A DNA stretch of 64,000 bases from Petaurus breviceps papuanus. Its lineage: Eukaryota > Chordata > Mammalia > Diprotodontia > Petauridae. The notes under the pieces are model-generated. The model saw only the letters and a list, made by a program, of their open reading frames with translations, was not told where the DNA came from and made no database searches. The position numbers and the translations under genes are program-made. Shown here piece by piece: positions 34,255 to 44,914 of the stretch (within the stretch, counting starts at the first letter, position 1; every line of letters starts with the position of its first letter). The stretch spans positions 83,245,455-83,309,454 of the forward strand of contig JAMXIF010001253.1 in assembly GCA_028583685.1 (NCBI GenBank), read 5' to 3'.

Positions 34255-34647
34255 AGTAGAACCAGGAGAACATTGTACACAGTAACAGCCACAGTGTGTG
34301 ATGACTGACTTTGATAAACTCAGCCCTTCTCAGTATTGCAAAGATCTAAGACAATTCCAACAGATTCATGATGGAAAATGTTATCCACATCCAGAGAAAG
34401 AACTATGGAATCTGAATGCAGAGTGAAGCAGCCTATTTTCTTTTTTCTGTTTTGCTTGGTTTCTCTTATTCGTTCCAATTCTTCTATACAATATGACTAA
34501 TGTGAAAATATGTTTAATAGGAATGTATATGCAGAATTTATGTAAGATTGCATGCCGTCTTGGGGAGAGGGAAGGGAGGAAAGGGGAGAAAATTTAAAAC
34601 ATATGTAAGTGAATATTTAAAACTAAGAATAAATAAACTTAAAAAAT
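34255..34647 (+). repeat. L1 LINE 3' end inserted in L2, perfect 14-bp TSD
   Basis: 'agaaccaggagaacattgta', 'tccagagaaagaactatgga' and 'gaatctgaatgcagagtgaa' start the piece, which ends in 'agaataaataaacttaaaaa'. AAAATTCAACATGT is duplicated exactly at 34241-34254 and 34648-34661 and is itself L2 sequence. A 5'-truncated canonical L1 insertion. Confidence 0.93.
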
Positions 34648-34794
34648 AAAATTCAACATGTCCCAAGTGGAATTCACCACCTTTCTCCCTAAACATGTCC
34701 TCCCTTCCATTTCTGGTTCTTAAATTCAAACTCATAATCTCAGATTCACCCTAGACTCTTCCCTCTCCCTCACCCCATCATATGCAAGTAGTTG

Positions 34795-34804
34795 NNNNNN
34801 NNNN
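34795..34804. other. 10-N assembly gap with duplicated flanks
   Basis: The 47 bases left of the gap (34748-34794) are identical to the 47 right of it (34805-34851). This looks like two contig ends that overlap and were joined without merging. Confidence 0.95.
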
Positions 34805-35396
34805 ACCCTAGACTCTTCCCTCTCCCTCACCCCATCATATGCAAGTAGTTGAGGAAGTCTTGAGACCTTATCTACAGATTATTTCTCCCACCCATTGCAA
34901 GGATCTCTTAAATAGATTACTATAATAGTCTACTAATTAATCATTCTTCCTGATTCCACTCTACTCTTCTCCTCTCTCCAATCCACAATTCACACAGTAG
35001 TAAAAATAATATGCCAATGACAGATTTTATAAAGTACTCTTCGACTCAAAAGTCTTTAATGTATCCATCCCTCCACCTAGGATAAAATATAAAATCCTCA
35101 GTCTTGCATTTAGGTCCAACAAAGTCTATCTTCATTCTAACTTTCCAGTCTTATTTCACAACATTCACATGCCAAAGTGACTACTAGCAATTTCCAGTAC
35201 TCACAATGTCATCTCCCACCTTTGTACATTCACACAAGTCATCCTCAAGTCTAGCATCATTCATTCCCTCCTCCTCTCCATCTTTCAGACTTCCTTATCT
35301 TCAAGTCTCTGTTCAGAGACTCTGTTCACAAAGTCTTCCCTGACCCTCCTACATGCTAATTAATTTCCTCTTCCTCAAATAACTTGTATTTATCTG

Positions 35397-35551
35397 TTGT
35401 TGTTTTCAGTCATTTCAGTCACATCCAACTCTTCATAACCTTAATTGGGGTTTTCTTGGCAGAGACACTGGAGTGGTTTGCCATCTCCTTCTCCAGCTCA
35501 TTCTACAGAAGAGGAACTGAGGAAAACAGGGTTGAGTTACTTGCCCAGAAG
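35397..35551 (-). repeat. MAR1-type SINE, antisense, 5'-truncated
   Basis: 'tcagtcatttcagtcacatc', 'ggagtggtttgccatctcct' and 'gttgagttacttgcccagaa', then an abrupt switch to non-SINE sequence where the tRNA head should be. Confidence 0.85.
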
Positions 35552-35815
35552 TCCAGGACTTTTGATAGCCTCAATCCTGTGATCATTACTGGATATAGCA
35601 CCTCAGCATTTCATTTTAGATTTTCTCATTTTTATTGTTGTGTTTCAGTCAGATCTGACTCTTTGTGACCCCATTTGGGGTATTTTACCATTTTCCTTCT
35701 CCAGCTGAGGTTACGTGACTTGCCCAGGGTCACATAACTAGTACCTTTCTGAGGCCTCATTTGAACTCAGGTCTTTCAGGTCTGGTGCTCTATCCAGTGC
35801 ACCACCTAGTTTATC
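35552..35815 (-). repeat. Inverted copy B: 70-bp segment plus MAR1-type SINE
   Basis: 35552-35620 is the reverse complement (about 85% by eye) of 36561-36633. The SINE at 35625-35815 shares with the SINE at 36352-36560 the deletion joining CTCCAGCT directly to GAGGTTA. So the two blocks share one ancestor. Confidence 0.75.
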
Positions 35816-36351
35816 ACCACCCTTACTTATCTGTATGTCCTTGTTAAGTCTATGTACAATAGAAATTCTTTAAGAACCATGTCGGTTTGAAGATGGCTTT
35901 ATTGTTTGGTTTTTATCACAGAACCAACTGCAATATCATGCACAATGAAACAGGCATAAATGTTTATTGAATAACATCCATGTCTGTGGTCTACTGAGCT
36001 ATCTGAACATGTAAGATAATATAATGCCATATCACCCAGGCCACAGACTCTGAAAGCAGAGATTCCCAACTTCTGATAGTTATCCCAGGATGCCTCTAGA
36101 TATAACAAGGGAAAAAGTGAAATTCTCAAGTGAATTTTAATTCCCTTGTTTTAATGTTAAACCATACATTCTAAGGTATCTGGAAGGATGGAAGATATGG
36201 TTAAGAGCAGGGATGCTGGCCCAGGATGTAGTACTGAAGGTAAAATACTAAAGAGACACAGAGAATGAGACACATTACAATTTCCTGAAGCTATTTAAGG
36301 CCCAATATTCTTTAGGACCTTTACAATACTCAACAAGTATTGGAGGATCTT

Positions 36352-36633
36352 GGAGTAGTTATGTGGCCCAATGTGATAAAGCACCAGGCCTGGAATCAAA
36401 AGAATTCATCTTCCTGAGCTCAAATCTAGCCTTAGATACTTACCAGCTGTGTGACCCTTAACCTCAGCTGGAGAAGAAAAATAGCAAACCACCCCAAAGG
36501 GGGTCACAAAGAGTCAGACATGACTGAAACATAACCAAGCAAGAACAAAAAAGAGAGAATATAAAATGAAATCCTGAGGCTATGTTATACCCAATAGAGA
36601 TCACAAGATTGAGGCTGTCAAAAGTCCTGGACT
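36352..36633 (+). repeat. Inverted copy A: MAR1-type SINE plus 70-bp segment
   Basis: Sense SINE ('agtagttatgtggcccaatg', 'cagctgtgtgacccttaacc', 'ggtcacaaagagtcagacat') followed by a 70-bp segment ending 'tcaaaagtcctggactt'. It is the inverted partner of 35552-35815, 0.54 kb away. Confidence 0.75.
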
Positions 36634-36650
36634 TAAGAAGGCAAGAAAAG

Positions 36651-36821
36651 GGGCGGCTAGGTGGTGTAGTGAATAGAGTACTGGCCCTGGAGTCAGGAGG
36701 ACCTGAGTTCAAATCTGACCTCAGACAATTAACACTTACTAGCTGTGTGACCTTAGGCAAGTCACTTAACCCTAACTGCCCTGCCTTCCACCCTCCAAAA
36801 AAAGCAAAAAAATATTTTTTA
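36651..36821 (+). repeat. tRNA-derived SINE with perfect 16-bp TSD
   Basis: 'gggcggctaggtggtgtagt', 'ggccctggagtcaggaggac' and 'aagtcacttaaccctaactg', then an A-rich tail. AAGAAGGCAAGAAAAG is duplicated exactly at 36635-36650 and 36822-36837. One of the youngest-looking copies. Confidence 0.95.
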
Positions 36822-36964
36822 AAGAAGGCAAGAAAAGCAAGGATAACACTACAGATCAATCTAAGGCAGGGGAGTTAATTATACCACTATGTGAATAAGT
36901 ATGGCCTTTAGCGATTAGACCACTCAATCCCCGCTTCACTATCCAGAAGATGTTATTTTAGGAA

Positions 36965-37130
36965 ACATGGCACAGTACAGAGAACTGGATTAAGCCATAA
37001 AAGGAAAATTTGTCATGTGCTTCTGATTCTGCCACTACTAGCAGTAAGTCGTTGGCTTATTACTTAACTTCTCCGAGGCATCTATAAAATGATGGAACTC
37101 CATCTCTATGACTATATTACCTAAAATGGT
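36965..37130 (+). repeat. MIR/CORE-SINE, diverged
   Basis: 'ggcacagtacagagaactgg' head-like, 'ttgtcatgtgcttctgattc' and 'gaggcatctataaaatgatg'. Confidence 0.6.
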
Positions 37131-37164
37131 TTTTCTATTTCTCATAAGTCATCATAACTTGTGA

Positions 37165-37245
37165 GACTCAATCAAACAATAAACATTTACTAAGTACCTA
37201 CTATGTACCAAGCACTTTGTTAGGTTGTTGGATTGTCATTGTCCT
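37165..37245 (-). repeat. L2 LINE 3' terminus, antisense
   Basis: 'caaacaataaacatttacta' and 'cctactatgtaccaagcact'. Confidence 0.75.
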
Positions 37246-38679
37246 GTTTACAAAGCACTACATATTTGTTAAGATAGCATAAAATCTTTCCATGCCCCCA
37301 CCAAAAAAATATTATCTCAATTTCTATAACCCCTATCATCTCATGAAAAATCTAAAATCCTTAATACATAAAAGGCCAAATTATTAACAATCTTTTCACC
37401 TAATTTGTCTACCAAAACATAGGAAAACTGGGGCGGGAGAGGGGGTGGGTGGGTGGGGAGGAGTGCCAATTAAGAGATGATTAGGTAATGGATAGGATGG
37501 CTAGAAGAAGATAGATGTAATATTTGAGTACAGTCCTTTATAGGAAAAAAAGACCTGGAAAAGGGATTCACTTAATTGTGTGAGGGAAAGAATTAGCAAG
37601 AGCCCCAGAAATGAGAAAGGAGGCAAGTAACAAGATGTCAAATACATTGTCAAAACATGGGGAAAAAGGTTGAAAGAAAAGAAAGGGGAGTTTAGTGGTG
37701 GGAGCTGTATAGATCAGAAGACATTTTACATTTTATTTTTATTATTCAAGTGAAAAAAGGTAGTACCCTTAAACTAATCAGCCCAAAAAAAACACTCTGA
37801 CAGGAATTGAGAATATACGTGTGTTTTCCTTTACATTACTACCAGATTTGTGAATATCTGTGCAAACTGAATTTTTCTTTATTAGGTATTCTTCCATTGC
37901 CTTACAATATATTTTTGGATGTATTTCCATGGAATAAAATTTCCCCCATCAAAAAAGTTGCAACTTTGTTTTTCTAAAACAGATAATAGGGAAAATTTTC
38001 TAATAATTTATAAGTTGAATATTTAGTATAGTACATTAAAATTATCAGAATAGTTGTTAGCAATTTAAGAACCCAGAGAAGCTCATTTTAAGTTTTTCTC
38101 TACCACTGCCCCCTCCCCCACAACACACATAAATTAATTCCCATCCCTATAGAATCCAAACCTTACTAGAGTGAAGGCATTTTTTTTTAATTAGGGTAAT
38201 TCTAATACTGGGGGATTTCTTTAAACTTAATACATTTTGGTGGGATAGAGATAGTTTCCCAAAAACCTACAGTGTCATCAATGTGACAATACAAGTGACA
38301 ACCCATCCACTGAAGTTCTTATCTGTGTCCTCCCATAAGTTGCCAGAGTTGCTCACAGTCAATGTAGTAAGCCAAAGAGCTGGAATCCTCCATCAATTTC
38401 TTCTAACGTGCATCCCAGAAGGATAATAATCTTTTATGATTATAAGGGTGAGTCAGTGAGGTGGCTCTTATGACATCCCAAACTTTGGCTTCCTCAACCA
38501 GAGATTAATTAATCCTTTGATTAACCACTAAACAGGTAAATTTTTAAGTCACCTAATTTCACAGGTTCACTTTTAAAAATTTATGTCACCCCATATCCCC
38601 ATCATTAAATCACTCTGCCGGCTACAATAGGTTGCTAAGTAAACTCATCAGGGATAAGTGCAGAGAGGATTTGCGTTCA
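37246..38679. other. Single-copy DNA with a G-quadruplex motif
   Basis: No gene or repeat family is recognised in this stretch. A very G-rich block lies at 37430-37463. Confidence 0.4.
37430..37463 (+). other. Strong G-quadruplex motif
   Basis: At 37441-37458 the sequence is GGGGGTGGGTGGGTGGGG: four G-runs with single-T loops, the arrangement of very stable parallel quadruplexes. Further G-runs precede it from 37430. Confidence 0.85.
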
Positions 38680-38728
38680 CATACACAAAGGTCCTTTGAG
38701 GTCCCCTACAACTGTGAGATTCTATAAT
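38680..38728 (+). repeat. L3-type LINE 3' terminus
   Basis: 'tcctttgaggtcccctacaa' and 'ctgtgagattctataat' give the sense terminal 45 bases. Confidence 0.65.
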
Positions 38729-38758
38729 ATTATAAAGACCTTCACAAGATATCTTGGA

Positions 38759-39005
38759 CAGGCAGCTAGGTGGTACAATGGAGAGAGTGCTAGACCTCGT
38801 TTCAGGAAGATCTAAGTTCAAATCTGGTCTCAGCTGTGCGACGCTAGGCAAATCACTTGATCTGTTTACATCAGTTTCCTCAACTGTAAAATGGGGATAA
38901 TAACCACACTGACCTCCCAGTGTGGTTATGAGGATCAAATGAGATACATTAGTAAATTACTTAGCACAATGTTTGCCACAGAGTAGGCACTATATATTTT
39001 TATTC
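38759..39005 (+). repeat. CORE-SINE, full length
   Basis: 'caggcagctaggtggtacaa' head, 'catcagtttcctcaactgta', 'tgaggatcaaatgagataca' and an 'agcacaatgtttgccacaga' tail. Confidence 0.88.
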
Positions 39006-39229
39006 CCTTCCTCTTTCCTCCTTTCCTTCCCTTACTTTCAGTACATAGAAGCAATGTACTAGTAGTGCTCATCAGGAATCTTTTTTTTTAAAGTATCTGT
39101 AGGTTAAAATGAGAAAATTATCATGCAATTTCCTCTCCAGCAACAAATTACAATTCCATCCCTCACTTTTAAAGAAAGGTAAAAAGATAGGTATCTCTAT
39201 GGACAACCTTTCTCCTCCTTTGCCTAGGC

Positions 39230-39945
39230 TAGTGATTTTATTCCCCCTCCTCCCTTTATTCAGGACCTCACTACTCATGAACCTTCAAGTTCTCTCCTTA
39301 TTCTTTCTTTTCTACCTACAAACATATTCGTCTCCCCAATTCTTTAAAAAACAAACAAACCATCCTTTAACCCATTTACCCCATTCAGTTGGAATTCTCT
39401 GTTTGGATCTCTTCTCCCACCCCATCAGACTTCTTGTAAGTTACATAAGATGGCGGCCTCCATCTCTTCCTTCATCCCTGTAATCCTGCTTCTCTTTCCA
39501 TTCCAACTGCTTTCTAATGTCACCAAATCTCTGCCAGTAAGGCCTTCCTTATCACCTGACTCAATTATAATAACCCCACAGGCTGTTTGTTCCCCCACTA
39601 ACCTACCCTTCACACTAATCTTCCTTCTGAATAGAGCAAAATATGGCACTCCTCCATGCAAAAAACTCCAAAGACTTCTTACTGCCAAGTACACGCAAAC
39701 TCTAATAGTCAAGTTCTTCTACCCTACTTTTCTAACCTTATCTCTTATTATTCACTCACATGCGCATTATAATACATTCAAAACTTCCTTTTACAACTCT
39801 CTAATATACTAATCATATATTACAGTTATATGTCTCCTCCCCTACTAGACTCTGACCTCAATGATGGCAGGGCTCATGTCTTATATCCACTTCCTACTTC
39901 CTTTAGCATAGAGCAAGTATTTAATAAATTTTTGGTGGAGTGAAT
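39230..39945 (+). repeat. L2 LINE with internal deletions
   Basis: 'aaacaaacaaaccatccttt', 'ccattccaactgctttctaa', 'caccaaatctct', 'gcaaaaaactccaaagactt' and 'agcaagtatttaataaattt' appear in L2 order over about 0.7 kb, less than the consensus spacing. The embedded AAGATGGCGGC is not a promoter in this setting. Confidence 0.7.
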
Positions 39946-40044
39946 CTGGTCACAAAAGATTTGAAGGGGGAGGGGGAGAATGATAGTTCAAGTATAGGCC
40001 AAATTATTGGGTGGAAAGATTTTGACTCATCCTTTTTAGTGGCA

Positions 40045-40500
40045 ATGGGCAGAACCAGGAGCAAAGCAAGTTAGTTCCAATGAGGAAAATTAAGGTTTGA
40101 CGTTAGGAAAAATTTGCCAACGATTTGAGTTGTCCAAAAGTGAAATGAGCTACCTCCAAAAAGGTGTTGGTTTCTCTCTCCTTGGAGAGTAAAATCATCA
40201 AGTAAAATATGGAGAATTGCTGTGTCCTCTATGTCAATGGTGTCAAACTCAAATAGAAATGGATCTCTGTCAGCTGCAGGACTTAGAAAACCACAAATTA
40301 ATATTATCTACATTGTACTACATTTTTATTTTGTTAAACATTTCCCAATTACATTTTAATCTGGTTCTGGCCACACTTGGGAATTTAGCGGCTCAGTCTG
40401 ACCCCTCTGATCTATGTTATTACTCGTTTCACATATGGTGGGTTGGCCTAAGTGAATGCTAATATTTCCTTCCAACTCTAAAAATTCTGTAATTTGGGAA
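40045..40500 (+). repeat. L3/CR1-clade LINE 3' end, sense, split by a MITE
   Basis: 'cagaaccaggagcaaagcaa', 'gacgttaggaaaaatttgcc' and 'gtccaaaagtgaaatgagct' lead to the MITE. After it, 'gtgggttggcctaagtgaat' and 'ttccaactctaaaaattctg' complete the terminus. Confidence 0.82.
40235..40409 (+). mobile_element. hAT-like MITE with 8-bp TSD
   Basis: It begins CAATGGTGTCAAACTC and ends AGTCTGACCCCTCTG (imperfect inverted termini). CTCTATGT (40227-40234) and ATCTATGT (40410-40417) match at 7 of 8 bases, the TSD length of hAT elements. About 175 bp, no coding capacity. Same family as 15270-15393. Confidence 0.85.
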
Positions 40501-40509
40501 CAGAAATCA

Positions 40510-40645
40510 CTCAATCACAGAATACAAGAGTCAGAAGGGATCTCACAGGTCAGCTAGTTCAACCCATGTGAATTCAACCCAATAACTTCAACAACAAACC
40601 TGACAAGAGGCAGTCTGAGACTTTCCCTGGATATTACTATACAGA
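40510..40645 (-). repeat. L3-type LINE fragment, antisense
   Basis: 'agagtcagaagggatctcac' and 'aggtcagctagttcaaccca' are the reverse 3' terminus of L3. It abuts the sense L3 at 40500, giving a tail-to-tail pair. Confidence 0.65.
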
Positions 40646-41754
40646 GAAGATTCAGGATAAGGGAAGGAACTGTGGTTACACCTAAACATTTCATTGCATC
40701 CCTTCAAGATACATTATCTGATTACTTTTGGCTGTCATCAGCTAAAATATAACTTTTTATTCATTTTGAATATGATAAATATTAAGAAGCAACTTTTTTA
40801 TGCAGGTTTTAATATAAAAGTTTCATATTTATCACTAATATCCTAAATTGTCAGTTGGGTAAGAAATCTCAAAAGGGTAAGTAAAAAAAACTAGAGCCTT
40901 CCTAATAGCTGTAATAAAATGATTCCTATTTAAAATATATGCTATTATCCCTCATGACAGCTAAAGGAAAAAACTCTTTAACAAAAAAATCAGAGATCAC
41001 TTTATAACATGTGTCCAGCCCTGAAAATTATTTTCAAAACATCTGTAGACTCACAAATCTTCATTATCAGCCTCTGAATAATGGTATCCCAGACTACAGC
41101 CAGGAACAGTATTCCCAGTCCTGACCTTTCTCTATGATGATCTTCTACTGCACTCATCCTGCAAGGGTCAGACAGGTCCAGAACCAAAGACGATACTAAA
41201 TTCCACTTGACCCTCAGTAGAAAGGAGAAGTAACTCATTCTACTTGCCTCAAAAAAGGAGCAATAAGATCAAAGGAACCTTTCACTAGTCTAAGGTCAGG
41301 CAGATGTGAGTCCCATAATTTTTTAACAAAGCATTTTGGTAGCTTGTTCATGATCAAAAAACCATCCAAATTAATACAGCCTCTACGTCAACAGTGATTC
41401 CCAAGCTTATACAACAATCGCACTAGATACCTTGATAGAAGGTAACTTCAGTGACCTTCTGATGATTAATATCAGTCAAGACATAAATGAGAGACATCCT
41501 TCCCAAATTTCTTGGCTAGTGCCAGGGAAGATGTCTTGTACAAAACCCAATCAAAAGAAGATTCCCTATAAATGGAAAGTTCTTGCCTGCAGGTTACCTT
41601 GAGTCTAATCTGTGAGATTCGGTACTCACAAGATCTACCTAACATTCCACATAGTAAAAACCAAATGGCTGATGAATGTATAACACAAAGATTATGTGTA
41701 TTACGCACAAAAAATTGCATATCCCCAAGAAAACTGGGCTACTTCATGTAGCAC
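40646..41754. other. Single-copy DNA, nothing recognised
   Basis: No recognisable repeat or gene. Confidence 0.35.
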
Positions 41755-42195
41755 ATCTTTCTAACATCAATACTCTAGCTTCTTACACTTTACTCCCTGC
41801 CATATTCACGTCCATCCAGTGACACTGGCCTTCCTTGTTATTCTATGAACAAGATACTCTATCAGCTCCATGAATTTTCTCTTGATATCTCCCACACCCA
41901 GAACATCTGACCCCTCATCTCTGCCTTATTGATTTCCCAAGCTTCCTTTAAGTCCCAACTAAAATCCCATCTTCTACAAGAAGCCTTTTCCAATCCAATT
42001 CTAGTGCCCTTTGCTCTTTTAATTATTTCTTATTTGTCTTATATATAGCTTTTGGCACAAATTTGTTTGTTCCCTTCATTGGATTATGAATTCCTTGAGG
42101 GTAGGGATTGTCTTTTGTTTCTGTTTGTATCCCCGGAACTTAGCACTGTGTCTGGCACAAAGTAGGTGTTTTAAAAATATTTACTGACTGACTTA
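41755..42195 (+). repeat. L2 LINE 3' end, well preserved
   Basis: 'tccatccagtgacactggcc', 'caagatactctatcagctcc', 'tttaagtcccaactaaaatc', 'aattatttcttatttgtctt', 'cttgagggtagggattgtct' and 'actgactgactta' follow the L2 terminus closely. Confidence 0.88.
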
Positions 42196-43424
42196 ATCAT
42201 AGAATACCACAACTTCTGAAGAAACAAAATTTCAGGTAACAAATTACAAAGAAATATTTGGTAGATACTTATTGCCAATGAAACTTTTGCTCTAAAAGTG
42301 AAGAGAAATAAGGATATCTGACCACAAAGGCATGCAAGTCATGCAACAAGACTGAAAGACAACAGATGGGCAGCCTGAGGGTTGTACTGGTTTTCACAAA
42401 AATATCAAAAGACACAGAGAATGGCAAAGAGCACAGATAAGAATCACCCAAGATGATACCACATGCAATAGGGGTGGGGATAGGGGCTGGGAGTGTGTGT
42501 GTGGGTGGGGGCGAGGGGGGGGGGTGGTATCCACAACGAAATTGGAAATTATGATACAATCCGTGGCAGTACACACATGAAACAAACAAAAATGAAATAA
42601 ACAAACACAACAATACAAGATCTTCATAGATGTCAGATTGGTATACTCATGAACAATTATCACAGAACTCCATGAATTCTTTTCCACTATTTGGTTGTTT
42701 TTCTTTTCTTCTCCCCTTTTCAAGATTGTCCCCCACCACCTACCCCTTTCTCTCCAAATTGATAGCTCTTCCTTTAAACTGTACTTCCTTCTTCCACCAT
42801 AAAATAGGATACCAAGTTCTAATTTAATTATCAAAGGAAGTAGTCTCCTACTGACTAGGACAGAGGACATTGAATATGAACATCCCAGGCATCATAAAAA
42901 TCCAGATGCTTTCACCCTTCTATCCATCCACTTGAGGCCATGCATGGGAAGCTAAACACATATTCACAATACGACTTCAAATTCAATCCCTTTCACAAAC
43001 ACCACAGTCTGCTGACACCAACCATAAAAGATAACATGATGAAGTGAATGGTTTAAAAAATGCTTAAAGGTGAGAGAATAGGAGAATGAAAATAAGTTGT
43101 TAAAAGAAAATGCCTTATATATAGAAAGCACTTAATAAATATTTGAAATTTAAAGACAACATAGCTCTTTACTTTTTATTCATTATAAAGAACAATTCTC
43201 TTAGAGACAAGGATGGAGGGATAGAGTGAAAACCCAGCAGATATCAATAACTAAAAAAACAAACAAAGCAGAAGATATAACTAAGAAAGGAAACAGGACA
43301 TCCTTTTAGGTCTCACTGCTACATTTGTCAATAACTGAGAGGAAAATTGACCCTTTTAAAAATATTACTAGTCCATTTTTTTCCCTCAAGATTTATTGCC
43401 TTCATCTTTTCTTAACTGGCCAGT
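42196..43424. other. Single-copy DNA with G/TG-rich tract
   Basis: Overlapping open frames of 114 and 158 codons on the minus strand cross the G-rich, TG-rich stretch at 42469-42530 and read as Pro/His runs. I see no domain and do not call a gene. Confidence 0.4.
42469..42530. repeat. G-rich / (TG)n low-complexity tract
   Basis: Repeated GGGG runs, a TGTGTGTGTG segment and a run of ten G. It is quadruplex-prone. Confidence 0.85.
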
Positions 43425-43640
43425 CAACAGACACTCAACAAGCATTTATTAAGCACTTACCACGTACCAGGCACTGAGCCTTGAGGACACAAGGAACTCA
43501 TATTCCAATGGATATGAAAAACTGTAAATAATTAGGTACAAAGGGTATGGGAGTAGAAGAAGCAGGGACTAGGAAGGGGTTCCAACAGAAAGTGGGGTCG
43601 GAATCATATAATCTTCCAGACAAGAAGTATTAATTTTCTA
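43425..43640 (-). repeat. L2 LINE 3' portion, antisense
   Basis: 'caacaagcatttattaagca', 'cttaccacgtaccaggcact' and 'aaggaactcatattccaatg'. Confidence 0.8.
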
Positions 43641-43754
43641 ATATCCAGTATGAATGAATGAAAAAAAACATTTATTAAATGCTTACTTTATATCATGAAT
43701 TATTTAGAGTTAAATGATTATTATGAATACACATGTAAAAACAATGGAAACCTG

Positions 43755-43925
43755 GTTTGAAATCTAGTGGAAAGAATACTAGGGCTAGAGGCCAGAGACC
43801 TAGGTTTGAGATTTTGTTGATCTTTACAAATCTCCATGAAATGTGGGTTTCCTCAAATGTAAAATGAAAGGATTGGCCTAAGTAACCTCTCCAAAGTGTC
43901 TTCTGGCTTTGCTATAAAATTTTGA
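43755..43925 (+). repeat. MIR/CORE-SINE, L3-like tail
   Basis: 'tggaaagaatactagggcta', 'gggtttcctcaaatgtaaaa' and 'aacctctccaaagtgtcttc'. Confidence 0.75.
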
Positions 43926-44914
43926 GTTTTGGGAGGAGAAATTTAACCCCCTTACTCTTTCACTCTTACAATATTAAATCTGAATAGAAGCATAGAGGGA
44001 AGCAGAGAGGACAAAGACAAACCTAAACTAATTTTTTTTATTATTTGGTTGTTAATTCATTGTACTTTTTATTGACAGTAACTTGGCTTTCCACCAACAT
44101 GATATACTTTAGGAGAAATAATGCTAGAATAATTTCAAGCCATACAGTAAAGGTTATAAAACCCCAACAATCCAAACTGGTTTAACAGTCCTGTGATGTT
44201 CTGCCATTTTTCCACTTTGGCTCTAAGAAGAATAACGAAGCCAAATAAATGACTTAAGCAGAGCAGACGAACACAGTTGGCCTCGTACAGGTTTCATCTT
44301 GAAATCAATTGTGTGTGGCCTTTCTTGGAGCAAAAGGATGCTTTAACGCCTGCCTTCCCAATTACACTGAGATCTTTAACTATCCTTGCCAAAAATGGGG
44401 AAATGACATACACAGGGTGGGGAGCCCATTGAGTTAATTTTTCAGTACAGAGCTTAGACAAGCAATGCAGCTGGACCAAGAACTAAGCCCAAGGCTGAAC
44501 AGATGGGGTAGATATAGGACTGGATTTCCTGCAAAACTAAGCAGTGTTTTCAAGAGATCCTGGTCTGTTCATTGACTCAGAGGCCTGTCTTTTGAAACAT
44601 CAGTTTTCTCTAGGTGACAATATAATCTCAGAAAACACCACAATCTCAGGGGCAGGTGACCCAAAGGGCAACAGAAATATGCCAAACAGGGATAAATAGG
44701 CCTCAACAATGACACATGTAGTAAGTGGAGTAGAAGCAACATCACTTCATCCATCAAGAGTTTAGGGTAACAGGTGGACAAGCAAGTGTTTCATGATACC
44801 CATGAAATATTAAAATACCCAGAGGAAGACTTCTAACCCATTAGATAGGTATTCTACAGGGACTTTGAATAAAGACATGGAAAAGAAGACATGAATATGT
44901 TTCCATCTTTGCCA
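43926..44914. other. Single-copy DNA, nothing recognised
   Basis: No repeat family, RNA gene or supported exon. The sequence at 44040-44480 is complex and repeat-free. Confidence 0.38.

Larger units (their letters stand above)
34130..35395 (+). repeat. L2 LINE: ORF2 C-terminal region and 3' UTR, interrupted
   Basis: 'gaagacttccaaattcttgt', 'cctaatggatatttccatct' and 'catctaaaattcaacatgt', then (after the L1 insert) 'cctccctcaccccatcatat', 'attactataatagtctacta', 'ccttgaccc'-type and 'tcacaaagtcttccctgacc' follow the L2 consensus to just short of its 3' end. An L1 3' end (34255-34647) and the 10-N gap interrupt it. No coding capacity remains. Confidence 0.85.

Noticed and set aside
36464-36878. 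Frames of 131 and 98 codons on both strands
   Set aside because: They are translations of MAR1-type and tRNA-type SINEs. The same peptide phrases recur wherever these SINEs occur (3.5, 23.1, 54.6, 61.7 kb).
39446-39456. AAGATGGCGGC resembling a YY1 site or L1 5' start
   Set aside because: It is embedded in L2 sequence, and no L1 5' UTR or ORF1 follows.
39109-39812. Two sense frames of 120-124 codons and a minus frame of 95 codons
   Set aside because: They lie mostly in L2-derived sequence, where pyrimidine-rich composition lowers stop frequency. Not a gene.
42269-42870. Overlapping minus-strand frames of 114 and 158 codons
   Set aside because: They cross a G/TG-rich tract and read as Pro/His/Thr runs with no domain or splice context. 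The longest frame reflects biased composition.
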